This document shows, one piece after another, positions 13,501 through 28,500 of a stretch of DNA of 64,000 bases. The DNA is from Perognathus longimembris pacificus (taxonomy: Eukaryota > Chordata > Mammalia > Rodentia > Heteromyidae). Made by a program: the position numbers and the translations under genes. A model generated the notes under the pieces. It was given only the letters and a program-made list of their open reading frames with translations, was not told the DNA's origin and did no database searches. The first letter of the stretch is position 1. Each line of letters begins with the position of its first letter. The stretch is from contig NC_063161.1 in the NCBI RefSeq assembly GCF_023159225.1, positions 120,752,958 to 120,816,957 of the forward strand, in the 5' to 3' direction.

Positions 13501-16500
13501 TTTGTTGTGAGACATTTGACATATTCTGTTAACTATTTTGAAATACACATCATTTACTATTCAACACAGCATATGTAAATATATTACATGTAGTATAATA
13601 GAACTCAAAAATGTATTCATTCTGTCAGAATTTATATCGTTCGCCAACATCTCTTTCTTTTACATGTTGCCATATTTCCATATGATAGTATAAAATTAAT
13701 AAATGTTTTAATGAGTGAGGGATTTCATTTTTAAAGAATGAACAAGTTCTTTTTGTTTTCAGAAGGTTATGCCCTAGGTTATCTTACCTCAAAATTGAAT
13801 AATTCTTTATTTTGAAAACAAAATAAGTTAAAAATTCTATCTAACATTATTTACTGTAACTTAAGCTTCTTTTCTCTGGTCATCAGTAGATAGAACACAT
13901 CTTGTTTTACTTTATATGCATCTTTATGTACTTTATGATTATTGGCAATGCCAACATCATTTATATGTTTTCTTATGTATCCCTCAGTTATATTAGCTTT
14001 TTTACATGCTTTTTAAAATTATTCTATGCCTTGCATTTAAAATCTTTAATCATGACTTTTATCAAATTACCTATATTCTGCCAAAGCCACTATAGAAGGG
14101 AGCACGTATTCTCCATGAATCGTGAAGTTCCTTGAAAGGAATGATCTCAATTACTTCCTATCCAGCCCTAGATTTCTACTTAAGAGGTAGTTAACCTACT
14201 TTATATCACAGTCAGTAAGTCATCTGGGTTTTATTGAGTGTATTACTGATGTGTAGGAGAAAGGAAAGAAGCAAAGAAACATAATCTTATACCTTCATGA
14301 AGCTTAATATCTAGTCATGGAAATGGACATACCCAAAGAATCATACATGTGTTCACTTACAATTGAGATAGGCCTTATAAACAGGAATCTATGTACCAAA
14401 TGGAATTCATTGTTTTGAGAAGTCAGGAAACCTCCCTCTGAAAATGACAAATCACTTCAGAGTAGAGCTAATTTGTCATTTGGTACAGGTAGGATGCATA
14501 GGAGATGGTAAGTGGGATGGAGATCCTAGCCAGACAAAACCAAATTTCCATGCATTTTAATAAAAACATAGGATCCCTAAATGATAAGTCCCTCTGTGAT
14601 GGGTAAACGGACTCAGATACTGAGTTATCCAAAACTCATAAAGTCAGTTAATAAAGTTAAAGCATCAGAATTCTTATGTCCTCATTTTTTATCCAATATT
14701 TTGTCTATTGTGCAGAGGTGCTTTCCTTTTCAACTTTGCTTTTAATGCTTTCATTATCTGCAAGAGATAATGGGCCAGGAAAGATATACTAAGTGAAATG
14801 AGCACTAGCTAAACGTGGCAGTTTAATCATCAAAAAAAAATCAGTGGTTTGTTATGACTAAATGGCTTTTGTCAGTCAGGAATATGACGCATCACTCTTC
14901 TTACCTTCAGCAAGAACGCACAGAGGGTAAATTGGCATCCACAGTGTTTGACTGAGCCACGTCAAGACAGCATAAGATGTTCCTATGACTGATAACATGC
15001 TATAAGTGTACCTGGAAGGAGATAGGAAGTTCATAAATATAATTTGCTTTTGATGTCATGGAAATAGGGAAAGACAAAAGCATATTACTATAATAAGCAA
15101 ATATGGAAATAAGTGATTAAATGCCTTATTTCATATAATTTAAGCAAGAAACGAGGTAAAAATGTTGCATGGAGCAAACCATGTCACCCTCTGGGTTATC
15201 CCATGTGGTGAATCACAGATAATTATACAACTGAACAGAGAAAAAAAAATGTAACTCTGACCTGCTCCCAAAAGATTATCCTTACAAGTTCCCTTAGTGA
15301 CTTGCATTTCATTAAGAAACCAACCACATTTTATGCAACAGGTAAGTTTCTTTTTGAAAGACAAATATTTTATTTTAGGAATATTTTCATTTAAGGAAAT
15401 TTTATTTTAGGAATTATTTTAGGAATGAATTTATTAAAACAGCACTTCTAAATTCTTTCTTGACATCCCTTTTTTACCTATAGTTATACCAATTTGTGTG
15501 ATTAATTAGAAGAACTGACTTTGGGAGCTGTGATAGGGTTAGTAGGTAGCTTTGAGTCCATCAGTATGAAGTTATGGACAAAGTACATGTTTTTTTGAGT
15601 AGGACAGAGTCCTTAGGCCTGGGCACACATCAGAATCATATAGATAACTTGTTACAGCACAAATTGCTTTAACTGTGGGCACTCTCATCCGTGGAACCTT
15701 GATTCAATTTGATGCTGAGCTGACAATTTATATTACCAAGAAGCTCCAGGTGAGACTGATAGACTGGCTACAAACCATACTTTGAGAATTCTGTATACGG
15801 ATAATATGTTTACATGGTAAAACAATTCAACTCCTCCTCAAACTTTGAAAAGATGCATGAAGCAAAGTAAACATAGTATCCTAATTATACTCCTCAGAGA
15901 CAGAGGTTAGTGCCAGTTTTTTATATATCCTTCCAAAAATGTTATTGTATGTGTATATAATGCATATAATATATACTAACAGTGTATATTGTAGACATGG
16001 TATGTTATCTAACTTTTTCATCTTTACTAACTCAAGTGAAAAATGATCTCATTTTCTCTTTTTATTAGGAAGACAAAAAAGAGAATAAGTGCTTTTTCAC
16101 ATATGTTAAAAAGACACCTTAGATAAAGTCTAATTTAGCTATATTTTCTTTTATAAGCTTGTGGTTTTGGTGTCATAGCTAATATATTGCCCAATCCAAA
16201 GCCATAAAGACTTGCCCCTGTATTTTCTCAAAAGTTAATGTCCAAATAAATGTTTATCTATGAACTATTAATTAAATTATGATCCATGCATGATCCACAC
16301 TCATGATTCTTATTGCTTTGTAGAAAGTTTTGAAATTGGGAAGTATGAATCCTCTAACAATCCTTTCCAAAATTGTTCTGACTATTCTGAGTACCTTGAG
16401 TTTCTGTGAGTTTTTAGTTTCTTCTAGGAACCCAGCTGGGATTGTAATAGGCATTTCACTAAATCTGCAGATCACTTTTGGAGTACTTAACAATGTCTTC

Positions 16501-19500
16501 AGTTAGTGTGGGATATCTTTATATGTATTAGAATCTTTAACTATTTTATAATGTTTGTAATGTTCATTATACAAGTTATACATATCTTTGGTTAAAAAAT
16601 ATTTCTAAATATATTGTTCTTTGGGGTGCTGTATTGTTGTTCTTTGATGTGTTATATCATTTTTGATATTTCTTTGAAAATGTACAGAAATATGACTCAT
16701 TTTTAAATTGATCTTGTATTCTACAACTTCATTAAGATTGTGGATTTTTTTTAATTTTATAACATTTTATTAGAAAATACAAATAAAAACGGGAATACTG
16801 GGGAAGGAAAGCCACCTATTTATTTACCCTGGAGATTGTGGATTACTTTTTAAGTATAAGATCCTTTTGCTTGCTAGTAGAGAGTTTTACTTCTTTTGTC
16901 ACAATATGGATGTCTATGGGTACTTCCAGTACAATGCTGGACAGAAACAGAAAGAGTGGACATCATTACTCTCATATTGTCATTTTTTCACAGATGCTTC
17001 TAATGGGTCAAGGAAATTCTATTTTCTAATTTTTTTCAGTAATTCTCGAGGAGGTTGGGAAAATGATCATACCTCCCACTTTACAGAGGAAAAATAATTT
17101 GAAAACCAGGAGCCCAAGAGTTTTAATCTTAGGTATAGGAGAAATGAAAACAGATGTACACACAAAAAGCTTCTGTGTGGATGTTAATAACCCTATTCCT
17201 ATCACCAGATGTGTAAATAACTATCCATCAGCTGAGAAACAAAATGTTGCAGCAATATAATAGAATATTATTTAGTCACAAATGAGATACTGATACATGC
17301 TACAACACTGAACAAACCTTGAAAATATTATGCTGCGTAAAAGAACTAGTCACAAAAGATCACGTATCAGTTGATTCCATTTATTTGAAATATTCCAAAA
17401 TGGTAAAATTCATACAGACACCAAATGATTGGCAGCCAGGAGTTGGCTAATGGGTATGGAATTTCCTTTACAGTGAAAAAAATTGTTCTTAGATTAGGTA
17501 GTGGTGATGGTTGATCTTCAAATATTTAAAACCCTATGAATTTTATATTTTAAAATGTAAATTATATCCCAACAAAAACTGTTGTATTTAAAACAGGCTG
17601 TGATTTGTCTAAGATCATTTAGCAAATAAGTAGTGAAGATATATTTCACCCTTAATAGCCAGACATAGTCCCATGACACTTTGCTTACCACTTTCAAGGC
17701 AAATATCATTTTGTTCTCTACTGAGTCTTGTGAGCTTATCTGAGACTGAATCAATACCAGAATCATCAGGCAGACCCATATTCCAGTATATTGGAAAGTT
17801 GTGGTCCCCAATGAGGCTCCAGTGTCTTGTAAATAGGAAGTCATAGGGTATAAGAATCCATGGAGTTTGCTCTTTGTCCACAAAATTGTTTTTAAAATGA
17901 GAAATAACTACTAAGTTGTATGTAAAAAGAATTATAGTCATTCTAATTTACCAAAAATTTCATTATAATTCTCTCTAGGGCTTAACTCATTATTTGAACA
18001 TATTTAACCTACCCAAGTTATTAAGAATACAATAAATACAGAATTTACACAACCTTGGTTTTAAAACTGGAGGACTTTTTTGTGACCTATTCGCATACAG
18101 GTTTTTCCAGGTTGTGGGGGGGGGGGGGGTAGTGCTTATTTATGAAAGCCGAAGTAGCAGCAGGGACACTTGTGCAATGCAAGGTGTGAGTAGGGGGCCT
18201 GTCTCACACCACTGCTGTAGAGAGACCAGGAGAATGTCACTGCAAAGAACTAGCTATAACAAGAGTACCCATGGGGTCTGCAAAAATATTTTTTAATTAT
18301 TGAACCCACTGAGACTGTATACGAAAATGGATGTGAAGTACACACCCCCCCCCCCGCCTTTAGACATAGGTCTTATGTTTAAAATATTCTTGAATTCACA
18401 AAACCAACTTTGTAAATCCTGACAATGATACAATAAAAGGCCTGCTTTGCTTATTAAAATAACGTGCACTCGAGCAATAGTAAGGAATGCCTTTCATTAG
18501 CAAGCAGCTGTGAGGGTTATTCCAAGCTGGTGTTATGCCAAGCCTTGTGCTGGAAACCTGAAGACACTGATTTGCTTTTGTAAAACCATGGTAGGTTTTC
18601 ATTATCTTTGATATGGCTATTAAGGAAAGCACTAAAAATACATTTCCATATCAAGATAAAATAATTTGAAAAAAGGTTACGTTTTTCAGTTTCATTCAGG
18701 AAAACCAAATGTAAGCATCTATTACTGGTTTCATAGCAAAAAGCAATTTGGTCTTGTTTTAAGAGATTATTTTTGTTTTCTTACCTAACCATATCCAATA
18801 GATTCCAAAAGATGAATAAAACACACACTACATATTTCTCTTGGATTTCCTCTTGACTGGTGATCACCCCAAAAAGGACAATTATTCTCTCTGTGAGCTA
18901 ACAAAGAAATAGCAAAGGTAAGATAATCTGTTAGGCCATGTAGGTAATTTTCTAATTAAAACAAAAACAATCACACCACCTTTTAACCTAGTCTTTAGCT
19001 CAAAATATATATACTAAATTGTTAACAATGACTATCCTTCAAGGAGCTTAGCTATGAGTGAATTTAATTTCCTTTTTCTTTTGGTTTTTGTACTTTCCAA
19101 ATTATATAATAAATAAAATGATAGCATATTTTATCTAAATCAGAATATTTCCTTTTTTTTTAACCATGCACACACATTTCTATTCATGTTGGCAAGCTTG
19201 TATTTGAGCATTCACTATGCATTATTTTCTATAATAAAATCATGGCTGTTGCGCCAAAAAAGATGATGGGTTAAATGTGGAGGAATAATTAATATTAATA
19301 AACAGTACAGTATATACTAGGAGTAGGAACATAGGTAAAGGAAGAAATGTGTGATGCCTGATGAAAGAATGCAGAGAGATTTATGAAGATAGGCAACATT
19401 TCATTTGACTCTTGAAAAATGAATGGGAGTTTGTCGAGTAGACTAGTTATCAGAAGGAACATCCCTTTGCCTGAGCCTGAACAAAGGCAGATGTCTGTGA

Positions 19501-22500
19501 AAATTCAAATCCCTTGAGGAGGAATAAGAGCCACTGAGAGTTAGAGTGGAGGATGCAGAGAAGATTGGAGACTGAAGCTGAAAATGGATTTGGGCTAGAA
19601 TGTAAAGGATTTTGAATGGCAGGCCAGGAAATTGCAATTTTATCCAATAGGTCATTATGGCTTCCCCCCTCCAAAGGAGTAATATGATCTTCATCCTCAT
19701 AAGCTAATGGAAAATGAAAAGATTTTACACATTCTTGGAATATATAGAATATGTTCCAAGTCAGTAGCATTTATAAATCACTGGGAATTCACACATTTTT
19801 GGCTTAGCTTCAAATATTAGCATCATAAAGTACAGTCTTCTTTCCCTACCTAAACATAAAATGTTTCCTTATGTTAATATAACAAACATAGTCTACATTT
19901 TTGTACATTTAATAGGATATTTTCCTTTGTTCTCAATGGTAAAAATATACTTGAAATTGAAGGTACACACTAGTGGTAATATATATATATAAAGGAATTG
20001 CTATGTAGTTTTCAACAAGTGTCTTCATTTTTAAAGCTGATTAAACAGAAAATGCTGGGATAATCTATGACAAAATCATAGGCATTGTGTGTTGAAAAAT
20101 CCAAGATTTGCCAACACTGGACCACATGATTAGAAATCCACGTGTGAAAGCTATATCAGGCGTGCTCGTGACTACAGAGGTGAGTCAAAAGGGCCCTTGC
20201 ATGGCTAAGGGGAATTAAGACATGATTCAAACCTTAGTCAATCTACAGAAGCTAGCTACAGAACTGTTTTTCTGTGGTCAGTCCTTGGCTGAATTCAATG
20301 ATATTTACATAAGGAGTTCTACCATACAAACCACAGCTCCATTTCAGGCTTTTTGGTGTTGAATTAGGGACTAGATTCTCATGGACTTCCCTGCCCAGGC
20401 TGGCTTTGAACTACCATCCTCAGATCTCAGCCTCCTGAGTGAGTAGGCTTACAAGCATGAGCCACTGGTGTCTGACTGAGACAGTTCTTAATAAAATGAT
20501 TTGTAGGGTCCTCTCCAGACAAATAAGAAATTTGGAAAACAGAGAATTCAATGGTTGCCCAAACTATTGGTAGACATGTATCCTAATTCACTTGTTTTCT
20601 GGAAAATGGAAAACATTTAAAGTCTACCTTTTAAAATGATGAGGACAATGGGAAAAAAAATCTAATAGAGCATGATGAAATTCTCTCTAATGAAAGTCAT
20701 CAGCTGAGGGCCTGTGGCATGTTAATGATGGAATTCTAATTGCACAGAAATCATCAATTGCCCTGCCCCCCAAACACTACAACACATGTTTTCACACAGA
20801 TGTATGAAGACTCCTACCTGTCAAATGTCAGCCTCATTGGTTAGCTATATAAAGGTTATTTAACTGTGATTTGACCTTTCAATTGCAATTCCACAAGGAA
20901 ACTTAGGTCAAGACAGATAAAAGTCAATATTGCTTGCTTTCTGCTGCTGCCCAACATATACCACATTATTTCTCCATAATTACCCTAAGGACAAGGTACT
21001 GTTACTATTTAAGTGCCTTTCACAAAAGCACATTTTAATAAGTGAAAGTGACCTGACTCCAGGAGTGGAATCAAAAAACTTTTCACCTTTGTTACTTTGT
21101 GAACTAAGCCAAACCTAACATCAAAGTGACAGTCTGTTCTTTAACAGACCTCTTTAAAAGTTAAGACTTTAAGCAAGAGCTTCCTTAATTTTCTAAATTA
21201 ACACAAAATAAAATTTGATGAAAGGATTTGTAAATTTTATTTTCACACAATTTAGAGCATTACATTTGTATAAGCTAAGCTATTTAGTGTAACGTCAAAC
21301 GAGAATAAAAGGTATGTTAACATCCTCTAATTTAGATCAAATAATATGGTGATGATATGTATAGTCACTATAAAGTAAAACTACTTTATATTTCATGTAG
21401 GAATCCTAAACTCAAGGTTAAGCAATGACTGAAAGTAAGTTCTTACTTTATAAACTGCAGCAAGTAGTACTTCACTTATATGGCATTGAGGAGGCAAAGT
21501 GCTACTCTAACTGTAGAAAAAATTTCTAAAAACCTTAAAGTAAGTTTTAGTCTCAAAGACTATTGTTTATTAAAATGATAACCAAATTGTCTCTATCCTC
21601 TCAATATTTTTGAGGACCTCAGAAACATCTTTGTATTCAAGGCCACCAAGTAGTTTACTTTGCTACACAAAAGGCATTTATATAAATATATTTACTTGTT
21701 TATCAAACACTGAGAATATGTTTATGGCATATACTGATCTAGTCTCATAGAGTATAACTGTGAACAAAAGCATGCTCCTGCCCTTCTGGTATTTTTTTTT
21801 TTTTTTTGCCAGTTATGGGACTTGAACTCAAGGCCCGAGAACTGTTTCTGGCTTCTTTATACTCAAGGCTAGCACTCTACCACTTGAGCCACAATGCCAC
21901 TTCCAGCTTTTTCTGTTTATGTGGTGCTAAGGAATTGAACCCAGGGCTTCATGTATGTGAGGCAAGCACTCTACCATTAGGCCATATTACCAGCCCCAGT
22001 TCTGGTATTTTTATTCCACTTGAGTGAAATAGACAGCAAACCAATACAGCATAATACTCTACATTCTTATTATAACATATACAACCTATATGACCTTGAG
22101 TAGATTGGCTTCTTGGTTAAGTAATTATATAAGAGATAATATCTTTTATTACAAAATAGTTATAAATAGTTAAAGGTTGTTCTGAATAAAAAATAAAACT
22201 TATAAAGGACTTAGAAATGTGTTTGCCATGTAGAAAGCCCTAAATCAATGTAAGATATTATTAAGAAAATATAAAAATGTAATTTAATATAGTGATTAGT
22301 ATATTTATGGGAAGTTTTGTATATAGGTAATAAAAGACAACCAGTGAATTTTAAAAGGCATACTTACCACTGTTCAATTGTACTGTGAATGTAGTTTTGC
22401 ACTTTTACTAAAAGAAACTCTAGGGATTACATGTAAAAAATAGGGGTGAAAAGTCTAAAAATTTTACCTAGAGTGAATTGTATGCACAATTTATTCTCAA

Positions 22501-25500
22501 CAACCTCCAAAATTTGGAGAACACTACTACTCTACACTAATCATTTTTTTCTCTTAATGATATAAGCCTGTTTTCAACCCAAATTTTAGGAGAAAAATGT
22601 GATTTTATGGAAAGTCAGGACATTTAGTCTAGGAATGAAAATGAGCACTTGCTTCCCAATGAGTTCAACCAAAAGGACCTCCAAAATAAAATAAAATAAT
22701 GTAAATTGGAGTGAGGCTGAGCTATTTTTTTAAACTAGTATAAAAATACTCCTTTAGGAAGCCCTTCATATTTGTTCCCTTAAAAGCTTTACCTTGTGTG
22801 AAATCTTTGCAGTGATTTTTAATTGGCAGGTATCTGATTCCCCTCATCAGAATAGGAGATGATACTAACATTGGTAAATAGAAAAATGACTCATGAAATA
22901 TGGTCTTGTAAATGTAATTTTTTGGGCACAATAATTTACAGGTAATAACCTTTAGTAGTTTGATTTGTAGATTTAAATTTTTATAGATGTATAAATTGAT
23001 GCATGTGCAACAGTGTTTGTGGTGATACAATGGGAAGAGGTAGAATTGAGCCATTTTAATTCAGGTATAAATGGAGTCTTTGCATTTGAAGCACTTCTCA
23101 AAAGACTTCTCACAGACTATACTCCAAATGGAGTACTCTAAGAGTTTCCTACACAGTGTTTCAATCTGATATGGAACAAGGTTAGTCTTAACTACTTTTC
23201 CCTCTCCTTGAACTAAAACATCTTATATGAATAAAAATCTCTTCTATGGGCTTCTGAACAAATAAAGTTTGAACAAAGCTGTTCAAAATTTAATATTTCA
23301 GGGGGCTGGGGATATAGCCTAGTGGCAAGAGTGCTTGCCTCGTATACATGAGGCCCTAGGTTCGATTCCCCAGTACCACATATACAGAAAATGGCCAGAA
23401 GTGGCGCTGTGGCTCAAGTGGCAGAGTGCTAGCCTTGAGCAAGAAGAAGCCAGGGACAGTGCTCAGGATCTGAGTCCAAGCCCCAGGACTGGCAAAAAAA
23501 AAAAAAAAAAAAAAATTCAGAATTGGTAATATTTCAATTTTCTAGAAATTAACTTTTTGTAAGAAAACAAATCCATTAAAATAAACTTGCTTTCCCACTT
23601 AGCATCTTTTATTAAGGTAATAAAAACACATCATTTTGGAGAAGAGGATTAAAGTTACTTGGTTTTCATTTGTGTTACTTTAAATACATATATTTTAGAT
23701 GGGTTTTTAACTTCCTCAATTAGAAACATTAAAATACCTAGAGATTATTATATTTATTTACATAATTTAATTAGCATGTAGTTATCTCTAGGGATAGAAA
23801 TCTACAATTAACTATTTATGTTTTAATTTTGTCTTATTCCCATAAGTGTAAAAAAAAAATACCTACTTAATGTTAAATGAGTATTGTTCTACGTTTGTTT
23901 TTTTCCTCTATTATTTAAGCAGGTGCATGTAATTTTTAAAATTCATGGTATTTTGGTCGGTTGTCAAAGTTGTGAGTACAAAGCATATGTTCACACAATG
24001 CACATATACCTACTATACAACACTAGTGTTTACTATACATGATACTCATTGCATGTAACTAACTAATCCATTCCTACCGAACATTGGAATCATTTATCTT
24101 GTTACTGTGGAAGACTTAAAAAAAAAAAAAACACCCAGAATTCAGTTGTAGCTTAGCTATCTCTTCTGGGTAAGACCACAATAACATTTAAATTGTGTGG
24201 ACATGATTTTAGCCTCCTAAAAGCAGCTGGACACTATCCATTTTTCAAGATATTGCTTGCAGTCAGCTGTGGTTATGGTGTAAGTAACTCAGCTGCTTTT
24301 CTAGCTATATTTCTTCATTTCAAAATGGGGAAACTGAAAAACCAAAAAATGATTACACAACCTGAGAGTTTTGTTTCATTATTTTGAAGTAGAGGCCTCA
24401 AGGTCACCTCAAAGTGAAGGAATTCTAATTGCAGAATTCAAAGGAAGGGGACAGAAAATGAAACTTTAGGCATGATATATTTTGAAAGCTTTTGCAACTC
24501 CATTTCCATTTAAAGAACCATGGAAATGATAACAAATGAATAAAAGGAATACAGGAAGATTAAAAAATCTGAAGTAAAGGAGATTAATGAGGAAGCAAAA
24601 CAACTATATCAAAAACTAATAATCAGCTCTAGATTAGAATGGAAATTGTCCTCCCTAATGTCATGATCTCTCACTTGGTATCCTTATGAAAGATTGAGGA
24701 TTTAAAAATTATCTGTGTTCCACTAACTGTAGTAGTCTTTGAATAAAAATTGTCAGTGTATATTTCACATTCATTTTTTTCAAATCAAGATTGAGTTCTT
24801 TGACTTCAGGGGCATTTCCATAAGCCATTGGAATGTAGCAATGATTAAATGGAAGTAGCAATGATTAAAATCATATGTGAATACTCTGTAGTCTTGAATC
24901 TCCAAGAAATGAGATGTGTGTTACATAATGGTTTCTATTATCAAGCAAACCTAGATAATGTTGCAAGCCATAAAATATGTCTATACTTTCCAGGGATATT
25001 CCAAGTGCTCATTAGTTTTTTTTTCCAAACTTAAACTATTCTTCCTGGGTGCAATGTAAATGATTAAACTAACAATAACTATTCAATGACTAACACTACT
25101 TTCAATTTGAAAATTCTCTCAATTTACACCTCCCTCAAAAAAGTCCTTAAAATATGCCAGAAGAAAATGAGTTAAGTTTTGGATGATTTTTTATCAGACT
25201 CCAAGTGAAATAATTCCATTTAATAGAATACAACTTTTATTTAACCTGGCTTATTAATTCTCTTCTCCAAGATTAGCATTATAGGATGTGGATATGATAT
25301 ACATTTTGGTTGTTTCAAAGTATAATCATCCATTTAAGTCAGAAATACTAATAAATTGCAGTCTTAAATGATATGCTGCTTCTAGGAAAGACCTATAACT
25401 CCTTTTATTTTTTTTTAAAGGAAAATTCCACCTGGGCCTTAGTTAAGTAATTACTACAATATTACTATATTACACTTTATTGCCCTGATATTTCAACACT

Positions 25501-28500
25501 TGATATTTCAATACTTAATGATATTTTCAACCTACTAGATATTCTTTACTTTTATCAAACACAGAAAATTAAAAATAGCTCATAACTAGGACCTATGTGC
25601 TGGCTGTGCGGGCTAACTGCCAGAAGGAGCTGAGGCTCTTAAGCACAGGATCCAGGCATCACAGCCCATTCATTCTCCATCCTCATCCCTTCCCCAGGGC
25701 AACAAGTAGCTTGTCAGGGACAGAAGAAAAACTTGAGACTTTAAAGCAGAGCACTTGAGTCTTTCAGTTTTCTGCCGCCAATGGAGAACTCAGTATACTA
25801 TTTATTTAGCTCACTCGAAAACATAGTTAGGAAACACTCTGAAGACTGTATATGTGCTGTCCCTGATGCCAAAAATGGGGTCTGTGCAATCTGCCTGGAC
25901 CATACACTAAAAAGTTCTATATTCTATATGGCCATCAGTGACTTCCAGTATACAAAAAAGGAACTTCTGAGGTGGAAATGGCACAGAAGTGAACAGCTGA
26001 CCTTCCACCAGCCCCAGCTTCAATCCATGTATAACACTGACCCATACAAGGAAATGCAAGAGACTCCCATCAGGGCTGGTCCCATGAGCACATGAGAACA
26101 AAAGTATGCCATTAAGTTATCTCCTCCCCACCCCCACCCCCCATTCAATGATGAGACTGCAAACTTTCACTAAAATGTCCTGTCTAAATATTGAGAACAT
26201 CTTCTTATATACCCTTCCTGTGGTGTACCTGCACTATCTCTGTATCTTATCTGAGTACATTGGAAACCATGTATACTAGTATTAGAACTAGGAAACTGAA
26301 AGGGAATACCAAAATTGAGAGACACAGGGTAAAAAAGACAAAGGACTACAAAAGCAATACTTGCAAAAATGTTTGGTATAAATGAACTGAACAACTCATG
26401 GGGGGAAAGGGAAAGGGGAGGTGGGAGGGGAAATGAGGGAGGAGGTAACAAACAATACAAGAAATGTATCCAATGCCTAACGTATGAAACGGTAACCTCT
26501 CTGTACATCAGTTTGACAATAAAAATTTAAAAAAAAGAAATATTGAGAACATTTCTAACTGCTTGGCGCCAGAGGCTTTTCTCAGATGCAGAAATGCAAG
26601 AAATATTAATGAAACAAGTCAATTTTTCACAGTAACACGAAGTGAGTGAAGTGGGGAAAAAATGGGAGAAAAAAAGTCAACATCTTCATAGTAAAATTGA
26701 GAGAGTGACATGGGAAAAAGCCCAATTAAAGCCTGATTGTAACAATCAGTTAAATTAAGAGAACATTTACCAAAATCTAAATAATTTCAAAGATGATACA
26801 AATAAATACCAGACTAAATGCAAAGGAAATACAAAGAAATAGCTGAGGGAAATAAGGAAGACTGCAGGATATGAGCTATACAGAAAGAGGAATCTTTTTT
26901 TATATGTATATGACTTGCTTTTTATTTTTTTTTAATTTTTATTATCAAACTGATGTACAGAGAGGTTACAGTTTCATATGTTAAGCATTGGATACATTTC
27001 TTGTACTGTTTGTTACCTCTTCCTCATTCCCCCTTCCCCTCTCCCCCTTTCCCTTTCCCCCCCATGAATTGTTCAGTTCATTTACACCAAACGGTTTTGC
27101 AAGTATTGCTTTTGTAGTTGTTTGTCTTTTTTTACCGTGTGTCTCTCGATTTTGGTATTCCCTTTCAATTTCCTAGTTCTAATACCAGTATACACGGTTT
27201 CCAATATACTCAGATAAGATACAGAGATAGTGTAGGTACAACCACAGGAAGGGGATACAAGAAGATCATCAATAATAGAAGCTACAGTTACACATAGCAC
27301 GTTGAAAGGAGTTACAACAGTGATATAACAATCGTTTCCATAACATGGAGTTCATTTTACTTAGCATCATCTTATGTGTTCATAAGGGCATAGCTATTGG
27401 GCCTTGTGATGCTCTGCTATGACTTGCCTAAACCTGTACTAATTATTCCCAATAAGGGAGACCATAGAGTCCATGTTTCTTTGGGTCTGGCTCACTTTAC
27501 TTAGTGTAATTTTTTCCAAGTCCTTCCATTTCCTTACAAATGGGACAATGTCATTCTTTCTGATAGAGGCATAAAATTCCATTGTGTATATGTACCACAT
27601 TTTCCTGATCCATTCGTCTACTGAGGGGCATCTGGGTAGCAAGTTTACATTAAATCTCCTCCTACAATAGGATTAATGCAGAACATAGATCAACAAGCAC
27701 CACTACCTCAGACATTTGCAGCTGGTGATTCTAACTGCGGTGTTGTAGGATCAAGTAATTCTTCCATGGAATGCATTTACTCCCATCAAATCAAAAAAAT
27801 CTATAAGTGCACCAAGTTAAGACATATAATTATAATATTACAGCATAATGATAATTTGACCAAAACCTACCTGCAGAAACCTTGGGAAAAGATGGTTTGA
27901 TTCAATGCCAATATATATGTGCAGCAACTCCAAGACAGAAATGGATTGGCAAATTCTCATGACAAGTCCAATAGCATAAAAAGTGTCAACCATTGAATCT
28001 GTGTGCAGTGAATTAACAACATAGATGTAGAAAGTGAAAAGTAGATCACATCACAAATCTAGGCAGCTACTAAATTAAGAATGCAACAGGGGCTGGGATG
28101 TAGCTCAGTGGCAAAGTGCTTGCCTAGCAAGTACAACGTCCTGGGTTTGATCCCCAGTACCAAAAAAGAAAAGACAAAAAAAAAATACAGTTTAAAAAAA
28201 AGAATGCAACAGAACCTCTGAAAGCATTTCATACTGTACTATACTTTAACTGGTTTTCTTCCAAAAGGAAGTAAAAATTTACATAGCTTTGGCAGCCTAA
28301 ATTTATTTAAGTATTTATTCCAAATATATAGTATTATATGCATTTCCCACATTAATCAGGCAGAATGTAAACCATGTGAAGTGGAAATAGGTCAGAGGTG
28401 AGAATGAAGAAGCCACTCTGTGCTCAACTTTTCCATTGACAAGAACATTACAAAGAGGGGGAAAAATACAATTTCAGAGTAGTGTTATGGAAATGGCATT

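Larger units (their letters stand above)
12945..13700 (-). mobile_element. Ancient LINE-1 3' UTR (antisense), interrupted twice
   Basis: The outer parts read like the antisense of old L1M 3' UTRs: TGTATACACTTATGGGACAC followed by AATGTGAAGTTTTAATA before the break, and TTTTGTTGTGAGACATTTGA then ACTATTCAACACAGC after it, ending near CGCCAACATCTC. A SINE (13075-13395) and a younger L1 tail (13400-13495) split it. Confidence 0.5.

Noticed and set aside
17518..17941. Overlapping 121- and 108-codon - strand frames in HACD4 intron 4
   Set aside because: They overlap an old L1 fragment and each other in different frames and show no recognisable product.
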